Assembly (NCBI GenBank): GCA_034440575.1
Contig: JAOTOL010001468.1
Location: 1,103,053 to 1,167,052 of the forward strand
Length of the DNA stretch: 64,000 nucleotides
Direction: 5' to 3'
From: Imbricaverruca yamaguchii
Lineage: Eukaryota; Arthropoda; Thecostraca; Neoverrucidae
This document shows positions 38,071-49,183 of this stretch, one piece after another. The notes beneath the pieces are model-generated. The model was not told the DNA's origin, ran no database searches, and worked only from the letters and a program-made list of their open reading frames with translations. Both the position numbers and the translations under genes were made by a program. Positions within the stretch are counted from its first letter, which is position 1; every line of letters starts with the position of its first letter.

Positions 38071-38145
38071 GGCGGTTGTGGGATTTGAAACCGCAATCTT
38101 GCGACCAGGAGTCCAGCTCCCTACCGACTCAGCTACCGCGGTCCC
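38071..38145 (-). repeat. tRNA-like sequence, probable SINE head
   Basis: The minus strand has a plausible polymerase III A box (TAGCTGAGTCGGTAGGG) and B box (GGTTTCAAATCCC) at tRNA spacing. The acceptor and T stems do not pair well, so it is not a functional tRNA. It most likely belongs to a tRNA-derived SINE with no other copy recognised here. Confidence 0.45.
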
Positions 38146-38624
38146 ACTGTCAGGAGGCGGCAGTGCTCGCGTCACGAGACCGGCTGTGCCGAGTCGGCAG
38201 TTCACCGTGTGAGATAGTGAGCGAGCAACATATTCTGTGTTTACGGAATAATTGGGGATTCCGGACCGCGTCTCTTCGTTTGGCAAATGACTGGCTCCAA
38301 ATTCAGCGGACTGGTGATTCAGGTGTGTACGACTAGCTATATCCTACAACTCTGCATGTGCGAAAACTAAGTCTGTATGTTGTTAACAACTATAACAATT
38401 ACATGACAACGACAACTATACAAATTATAGTAGTATAATGAAAAATATGTGAAATAACTTCATTAATACGCGCGATTCACAAGTTACCGTATAAACAAGC
38501 ACATACCCCGTCCGTACATAGCAATATGCTACGGACTACGAAATAGTTGCTGATACGTGTGTGAATACGTTTAGCAAGCATATGAGCCAACTTCAATGCA
38601 GTTAACCATAAAAATAAGGGATGA

Positions 38625-38720
38625 ATTGATCCATGGATCAATCCTGGATTCGTGGATCCATAATCGATGGATCCATATATCCATAATCCATGTATCCATA
38701 ATCCATGGATCCCGGGATTG
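38625..38720. repeat. ATGGATCC/ATCCATAA palindromic repeats
   Basis: Dense repeats of GGATCCATAATCCATGG-type words that are self-complementary at several scales. The patch ends with two CCCGGGATT copies. Confidence 0.7.
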
Positions 38721-39108
38721 GAAAAGTCCCGGGATTAGTATCAAGAGTCCTGGCCAGTCGCCGTCAGTGGTTTCGCAAACAGGGCATCACGGGTAAACCA
38801 GATCCTCGCTAACTATAAGACTATGGTAAAACCTGCGAGCCCGGCTTCGCTAGTTGGCATGCGGACAACACAACTGGGGCAGCTTGCCTGGAAAGTGCTA
38901 ACTCAGTCGCTGATCAATCATAATCCTAGTGTGTATTCGAGTAAATCAGCAACTGAACGACAGTGAGGCAACACAAACGCGCCACGACACACAAGCTCGA
39001 GATCCAACACACACCGGCACTGTTGTGTTCACGCGGGCAGTCACAAACGCGCGGTGTCGAGTCGCGCCGCCCAGCAGCACGCGACTCAACACCGCGCCGC
39101 ACCTCCGT

Positions 39109-39476
39109 CTAGGAGAGCATGTTCTGGTGATAGATGGTCTCGCCCTGCGTCAGGCCGGGCCCCAGCAGTTCCGTCTCGGCGTGCCGCAGCGCCCAGCGGT
39201 GTTCGCACACCTCGAGCGCCTCCCACTCGGCCTTGAAGGCGGCCTTCGGGTCCTGCGGCATGGCGGCCGCCGGGCCCTGCATCTGCTCGGCCATCAGGCG
39301 CGCCTGGTCGGCGGCGTTGTTCTCGCCCAGCACCAGCGCGTAGATGCTGCGCAGGCCGAACACGTTGAGGAAGTACCACGAGGCCGACGACACCCAGGCG
39401 GCGTCCAGCGACAGCAGCTCGATGCCGCGCTGCAGCATCGGCTTGAAGCGCAGCGTCAGCGGAAACGGCACCTTGG
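39109..39476 (-). CDS. EMC3: EMC3 exon 4 (terminal)
   Basis: It begins after a GTGCTCCGCAG acceptor with [14 protein letters not shown] and ends at a TAG stop at 39111-39109. It encodes the third membrane segment and the C-terminal tail. The GC-rich reverse strand produces misleading open frames here. Confidence 0.95.
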
Positions 39477-42400
39477 CTGCGGAGCACACGCACGCGCTGC
39501 TTACTGGGCGGGCACGGCACCTCGGCCGGTTGGTTGGTTGCTGATTGGCTTTACGACACATGTGGTTGTGATGACACATGACATCAACGGGCGATGTGGT
39601 TTTGCGACACATTGGCCATTGAGTCATGTAGCGTCGCCAATCTATCACGCCGATTGGTCGCGGGCGAAGAGTGGCGACAGGTGAGACCCGAACCCACAAC
39701 CTTTCGATTGAGACAAGCAACTTACCCCTAGACCACTAGTCCCCCACCTCGGCCGGGGAACACCTGTTATAGTCATGTGACAGTGAATTTCATTCATCGC
39801 TCGCCCTTTCACGTCATCGCTCTCCGATGTACATTTGATTTCGTGTTCATCCAGGTGGCTATGACAACAGCCAACAACCGAGGCGGACAGGCGAGCAGAA
39901 GGCCGGATAGGTGACGACAAATAGATGGCGCCACGATCTGTGAACGGCGCCTAGCCGACAGATGGCGCACCGGTCATCAGAGACCTCGCCGTCAGAAGGA
40001 GCATGGTGGCAGGTTTTTGAACAGGTCGCCTGCCAGCACCAGAGACTATCACGAGGTAACGAACATTTGCCTGGCAATACCTCGCTGATCAGACTGGCTA
40101 ATCAGAGGATACACACAACACTCATCCTGTGCACCCACCGTTCAATAGAGAACACGAAAAGTTTCATTTTGAAAAAAAGTATTCGAAGCATGTATGAATG
40201 ATGGCACAGGTGGAGGATTGGTTGACCTCAGCGTTGAGCACTTTTATACAAAAACTACACAAATAACTCAACAGCTTTGAAAACAAAACGTCTGTCCTCT
40301 GCGCCGCTTCCCGGCCACCACGGCAGCGTCTCCCAGGGCGGATCCGGAATCTTGACAAGGGGTGGCCGAGTCACAATGTCAACCCACCACGGTGGGGTCT
40401 CCCAGGGCGGGGCCGGGACATTGACAGGGGTGGCCGAATCACAATGTCAACCCATCACGGCGGGGTCTTTTAGGGCGGGACCGGAACACTGACAAGGGGT
40501 GGCCCAATCACAATGTCAAACGACGATGGAAGAGGCAATGAATGTGTGAAAAACTTCAAATGAACAAGGCCCACTTTTCGGTCAGCTACTTTATCGGGAC
40601 TGAAATCAATTCAGGATTGATAATTTCAGCGACAGCAAGTCACAGATAATTTATAATATGCAATAATATAAAGATGGCAATCATATATGTTCTAGCCTGT
40701 AGACAGATAAGAGGGACATCCTACTTGCGAGCCCCATGAAATGCCTGCTATTTCACCAAAATTGACGATATTTACCACAGATTGGACTTCCAATGGCATG
40801 GCAACTTGCTATGGCAGGGTGGACAGATGCTCGAAATACCACATGCATGTTAATCGCCACACAAAACAACATGTCATGAAAAGTCACATGTAGCCACATA
40901 TGCTAAGTTAGTTCATAGTGGCACAATGAAGATCAATGCTAATAAAATACTGCCTTAACACGCGCCCTAGAGGGGGGCGAAATACGCCCCCCCCCCCGGT
41001 TTTTCGTAGATAACTCCATATTTTACCGGCCGATGTACACCATTGTTTGTGTACCTGCTTAGAAATGACCGGCGCGTTGTTTAAAGTAAGAAAAACGAAA
41101 ATCGACAGAAACTTTTTCGAGTTAGGGGGTCGTTTAACTTACACAAAAAAGCGCCAGACCACAAAAATCGGCGCTGTTGCGCTTCCAGAATATTGGCAAA
41201 ACGGACGTATACTTGACAACACTAGCGACTTGTTTGATGCACATTGATATGCTATATTGTTTCAAAGTCATGTCAGGTCACCGATGTGAAGTCAGGTCAA
41301 GTTCATGAGAGGTTAACACACCCCCTGGAAGGGGAAGGGTGAAATCCGCCCACCCCTCCGATTTTTCATACATAACTCCATATAGTACCGGGCGATATAC
41401 GCCATTTTTACCTACCTGCTTAGAAATGACCGGCGCATTGTGCAAAACAAGAAAAATGAAAATCGGCGGAAAATGTTTCAAGTTAGGGGCCATTAAAGTT
41501 TAAAAAATTCGCAGCGCCAGACGACAAAAATTGGGGCTGATGCGCTTCGCGTATATTGGCAAAATGGAAGTATTCTTGACAACACTAGCGACTTGTTTGA
41601 TGCATATTGTTATGCTATATAATTTCAAAGTCATGTTAGGTCGCCGACGTCAAGTAAGGCCAAGTTCATGACAGGTTAATGAAACCAAACTTGGTCCACT
41701 GGAATATTGTCATACATGCAAATGACTGTCATGCGATTGCTGTCACTTTACATGCTACTCCCTGCACATCCGAAAATCCATTGTTTGCCATTGTGTACCT
41801 AAGCATTTCCATACTTAATTCATGTCTTTCACTCCTTTCTTTGCGAAGCCGATTGTGTCGAGCCGCCCAACGGAGCAGTCGGATGGGCAGCCCGGTTCCG
41901 GTAACTGGAGCAGGTAATGACCTGATAAAGTGCTCCTATATAGGTGACCTGAGGTCAAATGGCTAATCTGGCATCTGTATTGCATCATTAGTAATGTCCA
42001 AAACACATTAATGCCAATTGTGGAGCATTTAAACACAATCACAGCAATCCATAACAATGACAAGCCAAGCCACGGAAAACTGGAAAATGTGGCTATTTTG
42101 AACTCATTTGCCGTTGAAGATATTGACCTAAGGTCATGAAATTTGCACACAATAGAGTTCACTATCGTGCCCATACACAGTGCGAATTTCGTTGTTCTAG
42201 CCTTCATAGGAGCTGAGATCTTTGGGGGCGAAATCCGCCCCTCTCCAGTGCGCGTTATTTTCAGAGGCCCTCCAGGGCGAGTGTTAAAACAGGATAAATC
42301 ACAATAAATGTTTGTTTCCTTCAATAAGCAGGTTTCAAATTTTAGAGAAACAATTTATCATTATTATTTCCCTGAAAGGGGACGAGGTAACATGTAATTC

Positions 42401-45400
42401 TGCTTCAATCACTTATATACAAGGCATAATGAATATTGTAGTGAATGTTGCGTCCTATCTGTCCCGACTTAACACCAACAACGATGCATAACGAGCATGT
42501 TCTGGTCTTGCGTTCTGGGGGAAGCGGTGCCTTAGATATTTATGTTGAAACCTGACAGAAATGTCCCATTAATAGCCGATATATTTATTGAATTGGTTGT
42601 GCAGCATGACGAACACTAATTTGGCACATGATCAGGCACTATTCGCTGATGCCTGTCCTGGCAATCGTTTTATAATTATCAGTGATGTTATAAAACACGA
42701 AAAAAAACGGTACAAAATTCCCAAAAAAGCGGAGGTCACCCAGGAGTGCTTAGACAAAAACAATGCTGATTTGTCAACACTCATACAGAAAGTCACCAGA
42801 TGGGCCGGTGGGAGGCGATTTAAGCAACAAGTGGCATCGCATTTATGCTTACCTGAATTCCTCCAGGTTTGCATAACATCTTAGTACGTCACGGAACATG
42901 CCCGATAACAGGTCGTCCTCCTGGAAACTTCAGCGAGCACGTGCATGCGCGATGATCCAGACACACAGCGCAGAGCTTACTGGTGACAAAGCCAGAGAAG
43001 GTCCAGTTGATCCAGCCGCCGATCAGGATCATGGGCAGCACGTTGGTGAGGTTGCCCTTCAGCATCTCCGTCATCATGTTGGGGTCGGTCATGGGGTTCT
43101 GCGTGGCGGCCGGCCGCTTCTGCGTCTTGAAGAAGCCTGCCGACAGGTGGGTCCGACCTCGGATGACGTCACGTGACGACGGCGGGGCGGCGCCAGAACA
43201 GACAGCACCGGCCGACACAGGACTGACTGACGATACGCCAGAACGGACAGCGCCGGTCGACACAGGACTGATTGCGACGATACGCCAGACCAAACAGCGC
43301 CGGTCGACACAGGACCGATTGAGACGATACGTGGCATCGGGAAATTGAAGAGAAAACAAATCATTGCAATGACATTCATGGTGCATGCTTTTTCTTATTC
43401 ATGTGTTACAAGGCAGTAACATGGGCAGGGATACTCATTGCAGCACAACCAAACACAAGCACAACACAAAACACAGACAGAGATTCAATGTGAAATTTCA
43501 GTTATGAGAAAACTGACCAGACACAAACTGAAATGTCTGAGTTCCTTCATGCAATGAACCGACAAGCTCGATGCCATATCAGCTTAATAGTTGCCATTAC
43601 ATTAAACATGCAGCCGACATTTCAATCACAATCAGCTATGCCCATTAGACATCAGCCTGAGTAGGCATTTTACCACACATTTAAAGGTCATAAATCACAA
43701 GCACATACCAGCTTCTTCATTATTGAAGAAGTGTTTTCGCATGGCAAATCCCTGCTGCGATATATATTTGCCATTCTCTCGAAGTAGGCGAGCACGGATC
43801 AAAGCTTGGCTGAAAAGTAGATGGCACTGCAGTCAAAAGATTGGGCCAGGGAATAGCACATTAATTCCCATCACAACACCAGCAAATCATCTTGTGCATA
43901 TCTGAAACATGAATGGTACCAATATATATCCTACATATCAAATATCCTATCGAATGTCACGATAAAATGAAAATACAGAGTAATAACATGTGCCAGTCAA
44001 GAACATGCTATGTCTTGTTCGCCACCTATCAAATAAGGTATGTAGCAGCACGCACTCGCACACGCACCAGTTAGTCACCCAACAAGCTCCAACTGGTCAG
44101 CCGGTCGGGGCCAGCCAGGCGCCAGACGCTGACAGTCGGCCTCATTGTTCTAATCAAACCCTTGTAATGTGACGACACCCCGCACATAGAACGTCGGAAC
44201 GCGCTCCAGATGCCCGCTTCTAATAACTCATCGCATCACGCACGCCTCGGTCCCCTTGACCTCATAAACAACACCTTTGTAGTACGGCGACACCTCGCAC
44301 ACAGAACATCGATCACACACGTGCGTTGCAAGGCCAGATTGATCTCCGCGCCGGATCTGAGGACGAAGTTCAGTCGCTGCTCTGGCATAAATACCCCGCG
44401 GAGGAGCCTCGATGAGGCACACCGCCATCCGACGTCGAGTCGCCACCAACGCGTCCGCCGACTAACCCTCCAAGAGACCCGACTTGGTTGTGTACGGACC
44501 GCTGCGCCAACGAAGCGAAGACCAGGCTTGACAGTTGTGTTCCCGAGTGTGCGTGTCGTTGTACAATTAAACGCGAGGTCCAGACTATCACCGCCACTGT
44601 TTCACGGCCGGAGGAGCAAAGAATGAACAGAAGTTGACAGCAATATAGGCCTTCTTCTGCCGCTCCACCTACACACACCGGAGCGACTCAAATGTCTCAG
44701 GTAATGATACTTCAAAGGTGGTGACACATGGTTTGAATCCTATGCATTCGGCTGTAAAGATACCTCATCTTATTCGGTCAACCTCTTGTGGGACTTACTC
44801 GATAGCACACATGCACACCCATATCCTACTGTCTGTTAGTTAGTTATTTGGGTTTTCGGGCGCATCAACTGCAATGGTTATACAGCGCCATTCCTACTGT
44901 CTGAGTACTGTCGTCCGGGCGTGGCATGGGGCAGAGGGCCCGCGGACTACTCTGTCCGTGTGTAGAGTACTGTCGCTCGGGCGTGTCATGGGGCAGAGGG
45001 CCCGTGGACTGCTCTGTCCGTGTGTAGAGTACTGTCGCCCGGGCGTGTCATGGGGCAGAGGGCCCGCGGACTACTCTGTCATGTGTAGAGTACTGTTGAG
45101 AGGGCCCGCGGACTGCTCTGTCCTGGTTATGTGGGCTGCGGTGTGGTACTGTTGCAGAGGGCCCGCGGACTGCTCTGTCCGTGTGTAGAGTACTGTGCCC
45201 GGGCGTGTCCTGGGGCAGAGGGCCCGCGGACTGCTCTGTCCTGTGTGAGTACTGTTGCGAGGGCCCGCGGACTGCTCTGTCCGTGTGTAGAGTACTGTCG
45301 CCCGGGCGTGTCCTGGAGCAGAGGGCCCGCGGACTGCTCTGTCCATGTGTAGAGTACTGTTGCAGAGGGCCCGCGGACTGCTCTGTCCGTGTGTAGAGTA

Positions 45401-46360
45401 CTGTTGCAGAGGGCCCGCGGACTGCTCTGTCCGTGTGTGAGTATGTCCTGCGGGGCCCGCGGACTACTCTGTCTGGTGCCCGGGCGTGTCATGGGGCGGG
45501 CCCGCGGACTGCTCTGTCCTGTGTAGGTACTGGGCCCCGGACTGCTTGTCCGTGTGTGAGTATGGCGGGGCCCGCGGACTGCTCTGTCATGTGTGAGTAC
45601 TGTTGCGGGCCGCCTCTAGGAGAGTGCGGGCCCGCGGACTCTGTCCTTGAGGTACTGTTGGAGGGCCCGCGGACTGCTCTGTCCGTGTGTAGAGTACTGT
45701 CGCCCGGGCGTGTCATGGGGCAGAGGGCCCGCGGACTACTCTGTCCGTGTGTAGAGTACTGTCGCTCGGGCGTGTCATGGGGCAGAGGGCCCGCGGACTG
45801 CTCTGTCCGTGTGTAGAGTACTGTTGTAGAAGGCCCTCGGACTGCTCTGTCCGTGTGTAGAGTACTGTTGTAGAAGGCCCTCGGACTGCTCTGTCCGTGT
45901 GTAGAGTACTGTTGCAGAGGGCCCGCGGACTGCTCTGTCCTGTGTGGTACTGTTGCGAGGGCCCGCGGACTGCTCTGTCCGTGTGTAGAGTACTGTTGCG
46001 GGCCCGGACGTGTCCTGTGGTACTGTTGCAGAGGGCCCGCGGACTGCTCTGTCCGTGTGTAGAGTACTGTCGCCCGGGCGTGTCATGGGGCAGAGGGCCC
46101 GCGGACTGCTCTGTCCACGCACCGAGCACCGTCGCAGTGGCTGCAGTGTTCGGTACACATGACACCAGCCACTGACGGTTCGGCGGCCACCCAACCTCCG
46201 TGCGCACTCACCTGTCCTGCATCTGCTGAAGCTCAATCTTTTTCGGTGACGATATCAGGATAGACAGGTAATGTCGAACGATACCGATCAGGAACGTTAG
46301 AATTACTATGGGCAGGAACACCCATATTCTTATATCTGGATCCAGCAGCAGCTCCGCCAT
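39109..46360 (-). CDS. EMC3: EMC3, ER membrane complex subunit 3 (four exons)
   Basis: EMC3 is the Oxa1/YidC-superfamily core of the ER membrane protein complex, which inserts tail-anchored and multipass proteins into the ER membrane. Joining four exons (46360-46212, 43809-43709, 43136-42981, 39476-39109) gives 774 nt, that is 257 residues plus stop; animal EMC3 is about 261. All introns are GT-AG and the phases agree. Three membrane segments are visible: residues about 10-32 ([16 protein letters not shown]), about 112-130 ([17 protein letters not shown]) and about 170-190 ([18 protein letters not shown]). The PMTDPNMM and [14 protein letters not shown] blocks and the Met-rich MAEQM stretch are family hallmarks. 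The start has [13 protein letters not shown], as expected for the N terminus. The last 25 residues diverge from the usual ending. Introns are loaded with repeats. I see no clear poly(A) signal close downstream. Confidence 0.95.
39525..39741 (-). repeat. SINE family A, full copy with tRNA-like head
   Basis: The minus strand starts with a tRNA-like head (A box TGGTCTAGGGGTAAGTTGC, B box GGTTCGGGTCTC), then the shared body CGCGACCAATCGGCGTGA and GATTGGCGACGCTACATGAC. The GTCGTAA/GTCGCAA tail motif appears twice. It sits in EMC3 intron 3 with its 3' end about 50 bp upstream of the exon 4 acceptor. Confidence 0.75.
40290..40515. repeat. minisatellite, about 70-bp unit, in EMC3 intron 3
   Basis: Three units with CACGGTGGGGTCTCCCAGGG, CGGGGCCGGGACATTGACA and GGGGTGGCCGAATCACAATG. 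Confidence 0.85.
40955..42287. mobile_element. TTAA-flanked MITE with internal tandem duplication
   Basis: TTAA lies at 40955-40958 and 42284-42287. The left end continues CACGCGCCCTAGAGGG and the right end is the complement of CACTCGCCCTGGAGGG, so the ends are inverted repeats of about 16 bp. A GC foldback of form GGGGGCGAAATNCGCCCCC is present near both ends. The first part is duplicated: 40955-41312 and 41313-41674 are two similar units of about 360 bp, each starting with TTAACAC and a GC-rich foldback and ending in AGTTCATGA-AGG. No transposase is seen. It lies in EMC3 intron 3. Confidence 0.65.
42288..42980. other. remainder of EMC3 intron 3
   Basis: Intronic sequence down to the GTAAGC donor. 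A 98-codon plus-strand frame (42588-42884) containing [18 protein letters not shown] is open but matches no family I recognise. Confidence 0.5.
42981..43136 (-). CDS. EMC3: EMC3 exon 3
   Basis: 156 nt between a CTGTCGGCAG acceptor and a GTAAGC donor. It encodes [24 protein letters not shown] and the second membrane segment ending SGFVT. Confidence 0.95.
43175..43330. repeat. minisatellite, about 46-bp unit, in EMC3 intron 2
   Basis: Three units with GACAGCGCCGGTCGACACAG, GACTGA and ACGATACGCCAGAAC. Confidence 0.85.
43709..43809 (-). CDS. EMC3: EMC3 exon 2
   Basis: 101 nt between a CTACTTTTCAG acceptor and a GTATGT donor. It encodes [14 protein letters not shown] and [10 protein letters not shown], the conserved cytosolic loop between the first and second membrane segments. 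Confidence 0.93.
44834..44890 (+). repeat. interspersed repeat family C, copy 3
   Basis: It reads TTAGTTAGTTATTTGGG, TTTTCGGGCGCATCAACTGC and AATGGTTATACAGCGCC, matching the other two copies. It sits at the start of the large minisatellite in EMC3 intron 1. Confidence 0.65.
44915..46115. repeat. 1.2-kb minisatellite in EMC3 intron 1, 62/44-bp units
   Basis: About 25 units in two forms. The long form (62 bp) has CCCGGGCGTGTCATGGGGCA, then GAGGGCCCGCGGACTGCTCT and GTCCGTGTGTAGAGTACTGT. The short form (about 44 bp) lacks the first block. Units at 45430-45660 carry many small deletions. Open frames of up to 164 codons on both strands are repeat products. Confidence 0.92.
46212..46360 (-). CDS. 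EMC3: EMC3 exon 1
   Basis: It runs from ATG at 46360-46358 to a GTGAGT donor at 46211. It encodes the N terminus and first membrane segment, ending in KIELQQMQD with a phase-2 junction. Upstream on the minus strand lies a possible acceptor (TTTTATCACAG), so a separate 5' UTR exon may exist. Confidence 0.93.
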
Positions 46361-47190
46361 AACCGCAGTAGCAGAATGATGGCAGTGTTAAGGTGAAAAA
46401 TTTTCCCTGTGATAAAAAGTGGCACACATCAGTGGTTGCTACAATTAACAATCTAATCAGGCCACACTCACACAACTAAAATAAACACTGTTGATTGTAT
46501 TCATCATTGAAGGCTGTGCCAAACTTCCTTACAATGTAGGCATTTGGCTCATCAGTTGGTTTTACACTAGCATAGCAAGCATCATTAGTTGGTTTTACAG
46601 TGGCAATTTCCTTTCCAGTCTAGTTGCTTTTCACCCTTCCAAGTCATTTCTTGCTTCAACTAAATATTACAAACCAGAACTAAAAAAAGTACATAAAAAG
46701 TACAACACAAATTGTTTCTTGGTGGTGAGAATAAAACGATTTTAGACATTGTTTAGTATAAATTTCCTTAAACCATTTCATATTCCAAAACCCACTTTCT
46801 AATAGACATCAAGTAACACATCAGTTTGTGCAGAAGTATCCTACTCATGGGATGTGTTGTGAATATTCATTAGTTGTGTGGTATGAGCATGTCAGGAGCA
46901 TCAGGTATGAATTTATGAACTTGGTTAACATAGATTGTGTATACTTTTGTTATCATTTTCTCTACCATTGTCTATGAAGTTGGCTTATAACTGCATTCTT
47001 TGCTACTTTAACCATAGGGCCAATTTGTCATCTGGCAGTCATTTGTTTGCTGCCAGATACCATAGAGCTAATTGTAGTCTCAACATAAATCAGAAAGCAC
47101 ATTGGAATTTGCTGATGTTTGTAAGTTTAATCCATACTTATTTCAGAAGCATTGAAAGAAAAACCCATTTTGCTATGAAAATTATTATTT
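46361..47190. other. upstream of EMC3, no second gene recognised
   Basis: AT-richer sequence presumably containing the EMC3 promoter and 5' UTR. I cannot place a start site. Confidence 0.35.
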
Positions 47191-47366
47191 CTTGTTTATT
47201 GGGTGATTCACAACACACTTTATGCACATTCACAGTTAATGGTGCTGCCCACACTGCTTCACCAGTGGGCAATGGGATTGGGAATGTCTGGAGCAGTGTG
47301 ATTGTTGAACCTGACACCTTTGGTGCCCAGAGCCAAACACCTTAACCACTTGGCCACCCTGCCTGT
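47191..47366 (-). repeat. SINE family B, full copy with tRNA-like head
   Basis: The minus strand starts GGTGGCCAAGTGGTTAAGG, a tRNA-Ser/Leu-like A box region, and has a B box-like GGTTCAACAATC. Its 3' part matches 25190-25106 (minus) and 59100-59165 (plus), ending AATAAACAAG. Length and structure fit a tRNA-derived SINE. Confidence 0.7.
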
Positions 47367-47744
47367 TATTAAAACTGGTATGAGGATTAGATTTGGTGGT
47401 CACTCTTAATTTATCCAGATCATTATGCCAGATCTTATCCCTCTATCTCACAGGGTGGGAATTAAGGCACTTTATATGAGATTTCATCTCTTAAAACATT
47501 TTTGCACTCTGGGTTCATACTGGATAGAATGGGCTCCACAAGTACTCTGACACAAACATGCAGAAGGAACAAAAATGTCACTAAAAACTACTACAAAATT
47601 GAAGAAAACACCCACACAAATATGTTATTCTACTTATGATTACCAAATAAACTAGCCACTTTTTGTACCATCAAGCACACAGACAACATCTGAACACACC
47701 ACACCAAACCACAGCCAATGGAAATGCCTACAACAATGCTTTGG

Positions 47745-47905
47745 TTGGTTATTATTTTTACAACACATCGACCCTTGAGCCATGTAGTATCTCCAATCTC
47801 TCATGCTGATTAGCTGCAGGCAAAGAGTAGAGGCAGGTGAGATTCCAACCCACAACCTTTCAATTGTGACACGAGCAACTTACCCCGAGGCTACTCATCC
47901 CCCTA
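47745..47905 (-). repeat. SINE family A, full copy with tRNA-like head
   Basis: The minus strand has the same head type as 39741-39525 (GGGGTAAGTTGCTCGTGTC, GGTTGTGGGTTGGAATCTC), followed by a diverged body (GCAGCTAATCAGCATGAGAG, ATTGGAGATACTACATGGC). Confidence 0.7.
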
Positions 47906-48688
47906 CAACAATGCTTCAAACCTCGTGTCTGCACACTGAACAGTTGCCTCCAGTCTCTACAAATTTGGCCAATGCATTTCCAGAAACCTATGTTCAAGCC
48001 ACCCTATAGTGGAAAAAACTGACAGTTTTAAGAGACGTCTTCTGGAGACCCAGAGGCCACCAATCAGAATTTGCTGAGGTAGCATTTTCTGTTCTGAGAA
48101 TTGTCTTTTAACCAATTGATTCAAGGTATTTTTTAATGATGTCATAACTATTAGCAACTTTGAACACATGTTTAACAGTGCCATACTGCAAACACAAGAC
48201 CTTGACTGATCCTTTGCTTTGCGCACAGCCATTGATTCTGATAGTTGGATGTGAGGTAGTTAGTGGTGTTGGGTCCATATCATGCAGTGAATTGGCTGAG
48301 GGTGTAGGTAGGTGTGAGCTCTGAGCTGAGGGTAAAGCATTAATTATTTGTTTGTTTTTCATTTGGCTAGCCTTGTACAGAGACCAACAGTGAAAGAAAG
48401 TGTGTTGCTCCTGTGAGTTATGAGACAAAGCTGAGCTGATCATCACAGCTCCCTGTTCTGCTGTGCCACCCATTGTTGACTTCTTTGTTTACCCTCCAAC
48501 TCCATAAAAAAAAGCCTAAACCTCCAAACAAGTAAGTTTCCTACTCTGCTATCTTGTTTGTGCCTAAGACCACAAAACCTGGGAGCAAACTTCCACTGTA
48601 AAACCAGCTAATGTAACCAAGCAAATACCATTGTAATCAAGCAAGCAGCATTGTAACCAGGCAGGCAGCATTGGAAAGAAGCAAGCAA
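47906..48688. other. no gene recognised
   Basis: A minus-strand frame at 48473-48108 (121 codons, containing KGSVKVLCLQYGTVKHVFKV) continues in another frame at 48232-47957. It resembles an old coding fragment, but I cannot assign it. Confidence 0.3.
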
Positions 48689-49080
48689 CATCGCCAAGAA
48701 AGAAGCGGTGTTATAAAAAAGCAAGCAGAATAATAAAGAAGCAAGCATTATAATAAAAAAAAAAGGAGGAAGAATGGGTTATCCAATACCACCATTTTCT
48801 CTCCCTCCCATTTATAATAATTTTATTTTGGAAGAAAAAAAACAGGGGGTTTAACAAAATTCCCCACCAATAAAAAAATATTTTATTACACCCTATTAAT
48901 AACCCAACAAAAAAAAACAACCAAAAAAAAAAATCTAAGAAAATTTTTCCCATTCCCCACCATAATTATTCCCTTCCTTAAACTTTTTTTGACGAAAAAA
49001 AAAATATTGGACAAAATTTTTTTAAAAAAAAAAAAATATTTTAAAAAAAAATAATAATTTTTTTTTTTTTTTTATGATTA
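48689..49080. repeat. homopolymer-rich low-complexity patch
   Basis: It is dominated by A and T homopolymers of 5-16 bases with occasional C or G runs, unlike anything else in the window. It starts after short AAGCAAGCA-type repeats and ends just before the CCTA repeats and the BEL/Pao element. It may be real low-complexity DNA or a poorly resolved assembly join. Confidence 0.6.
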
Positions 49081-49091
49081 ACTTGTGAATA

Positions 49092-49147
49092 TTCCTACCT
49101 ACCTACCTACCTACCTACCTAAAGTGTCATAACACTTTAGGTAGGTT
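49092..49147. repeat. CCTA microsatellite ending in perfect hairpin
   Basis: Seven CCTA units run into CCTACCTAAAGTG, a TCATAA loop and CACTTTAGGTAGG, a perfect 13-bp stem at about 49116-49147. It lies 37 bp before the BEL/Pao 5' LTR. Confidence 0.85.
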
Positions 49148-49183
49148 CTAGGAGCGGACAATAAGTTCCTAAAATAGTTGGGG

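Larger units (their letters stand above)
43810..46211 (-). other. EMC3 intron 1
   Basis: A GTGAGT donor and a CTACTTTTCAG acceptor enclose 2.4 kb, about half of it the 62/44-bp minisatellite. No nested gene recognised. Confidence 0.88.

Noticed and set aside
38071..38145. Functional tRNA gene
   Set aside because: The A and B boxes are present, but the acceptor and T stems mismatch.
39054..39343. Plus-strand frames over EMC3 exon 4
   Set aside because: They are the antisense shadow of a confirmed coding exon.
42588..42884. 98-codon plus-strand frame as a nested gene in EMC3 intron 3
   Set aside because: It has no recognised family, no splice or promoter signals, and a length within chance range.
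45127..46236. Overlapping frames of 120-164 codons rich in Gly, Pro, Ser and Arg
   Set aside because: They fall in the intron 1 minisatellite of EMC3 and have no conserved content outside the repeat.
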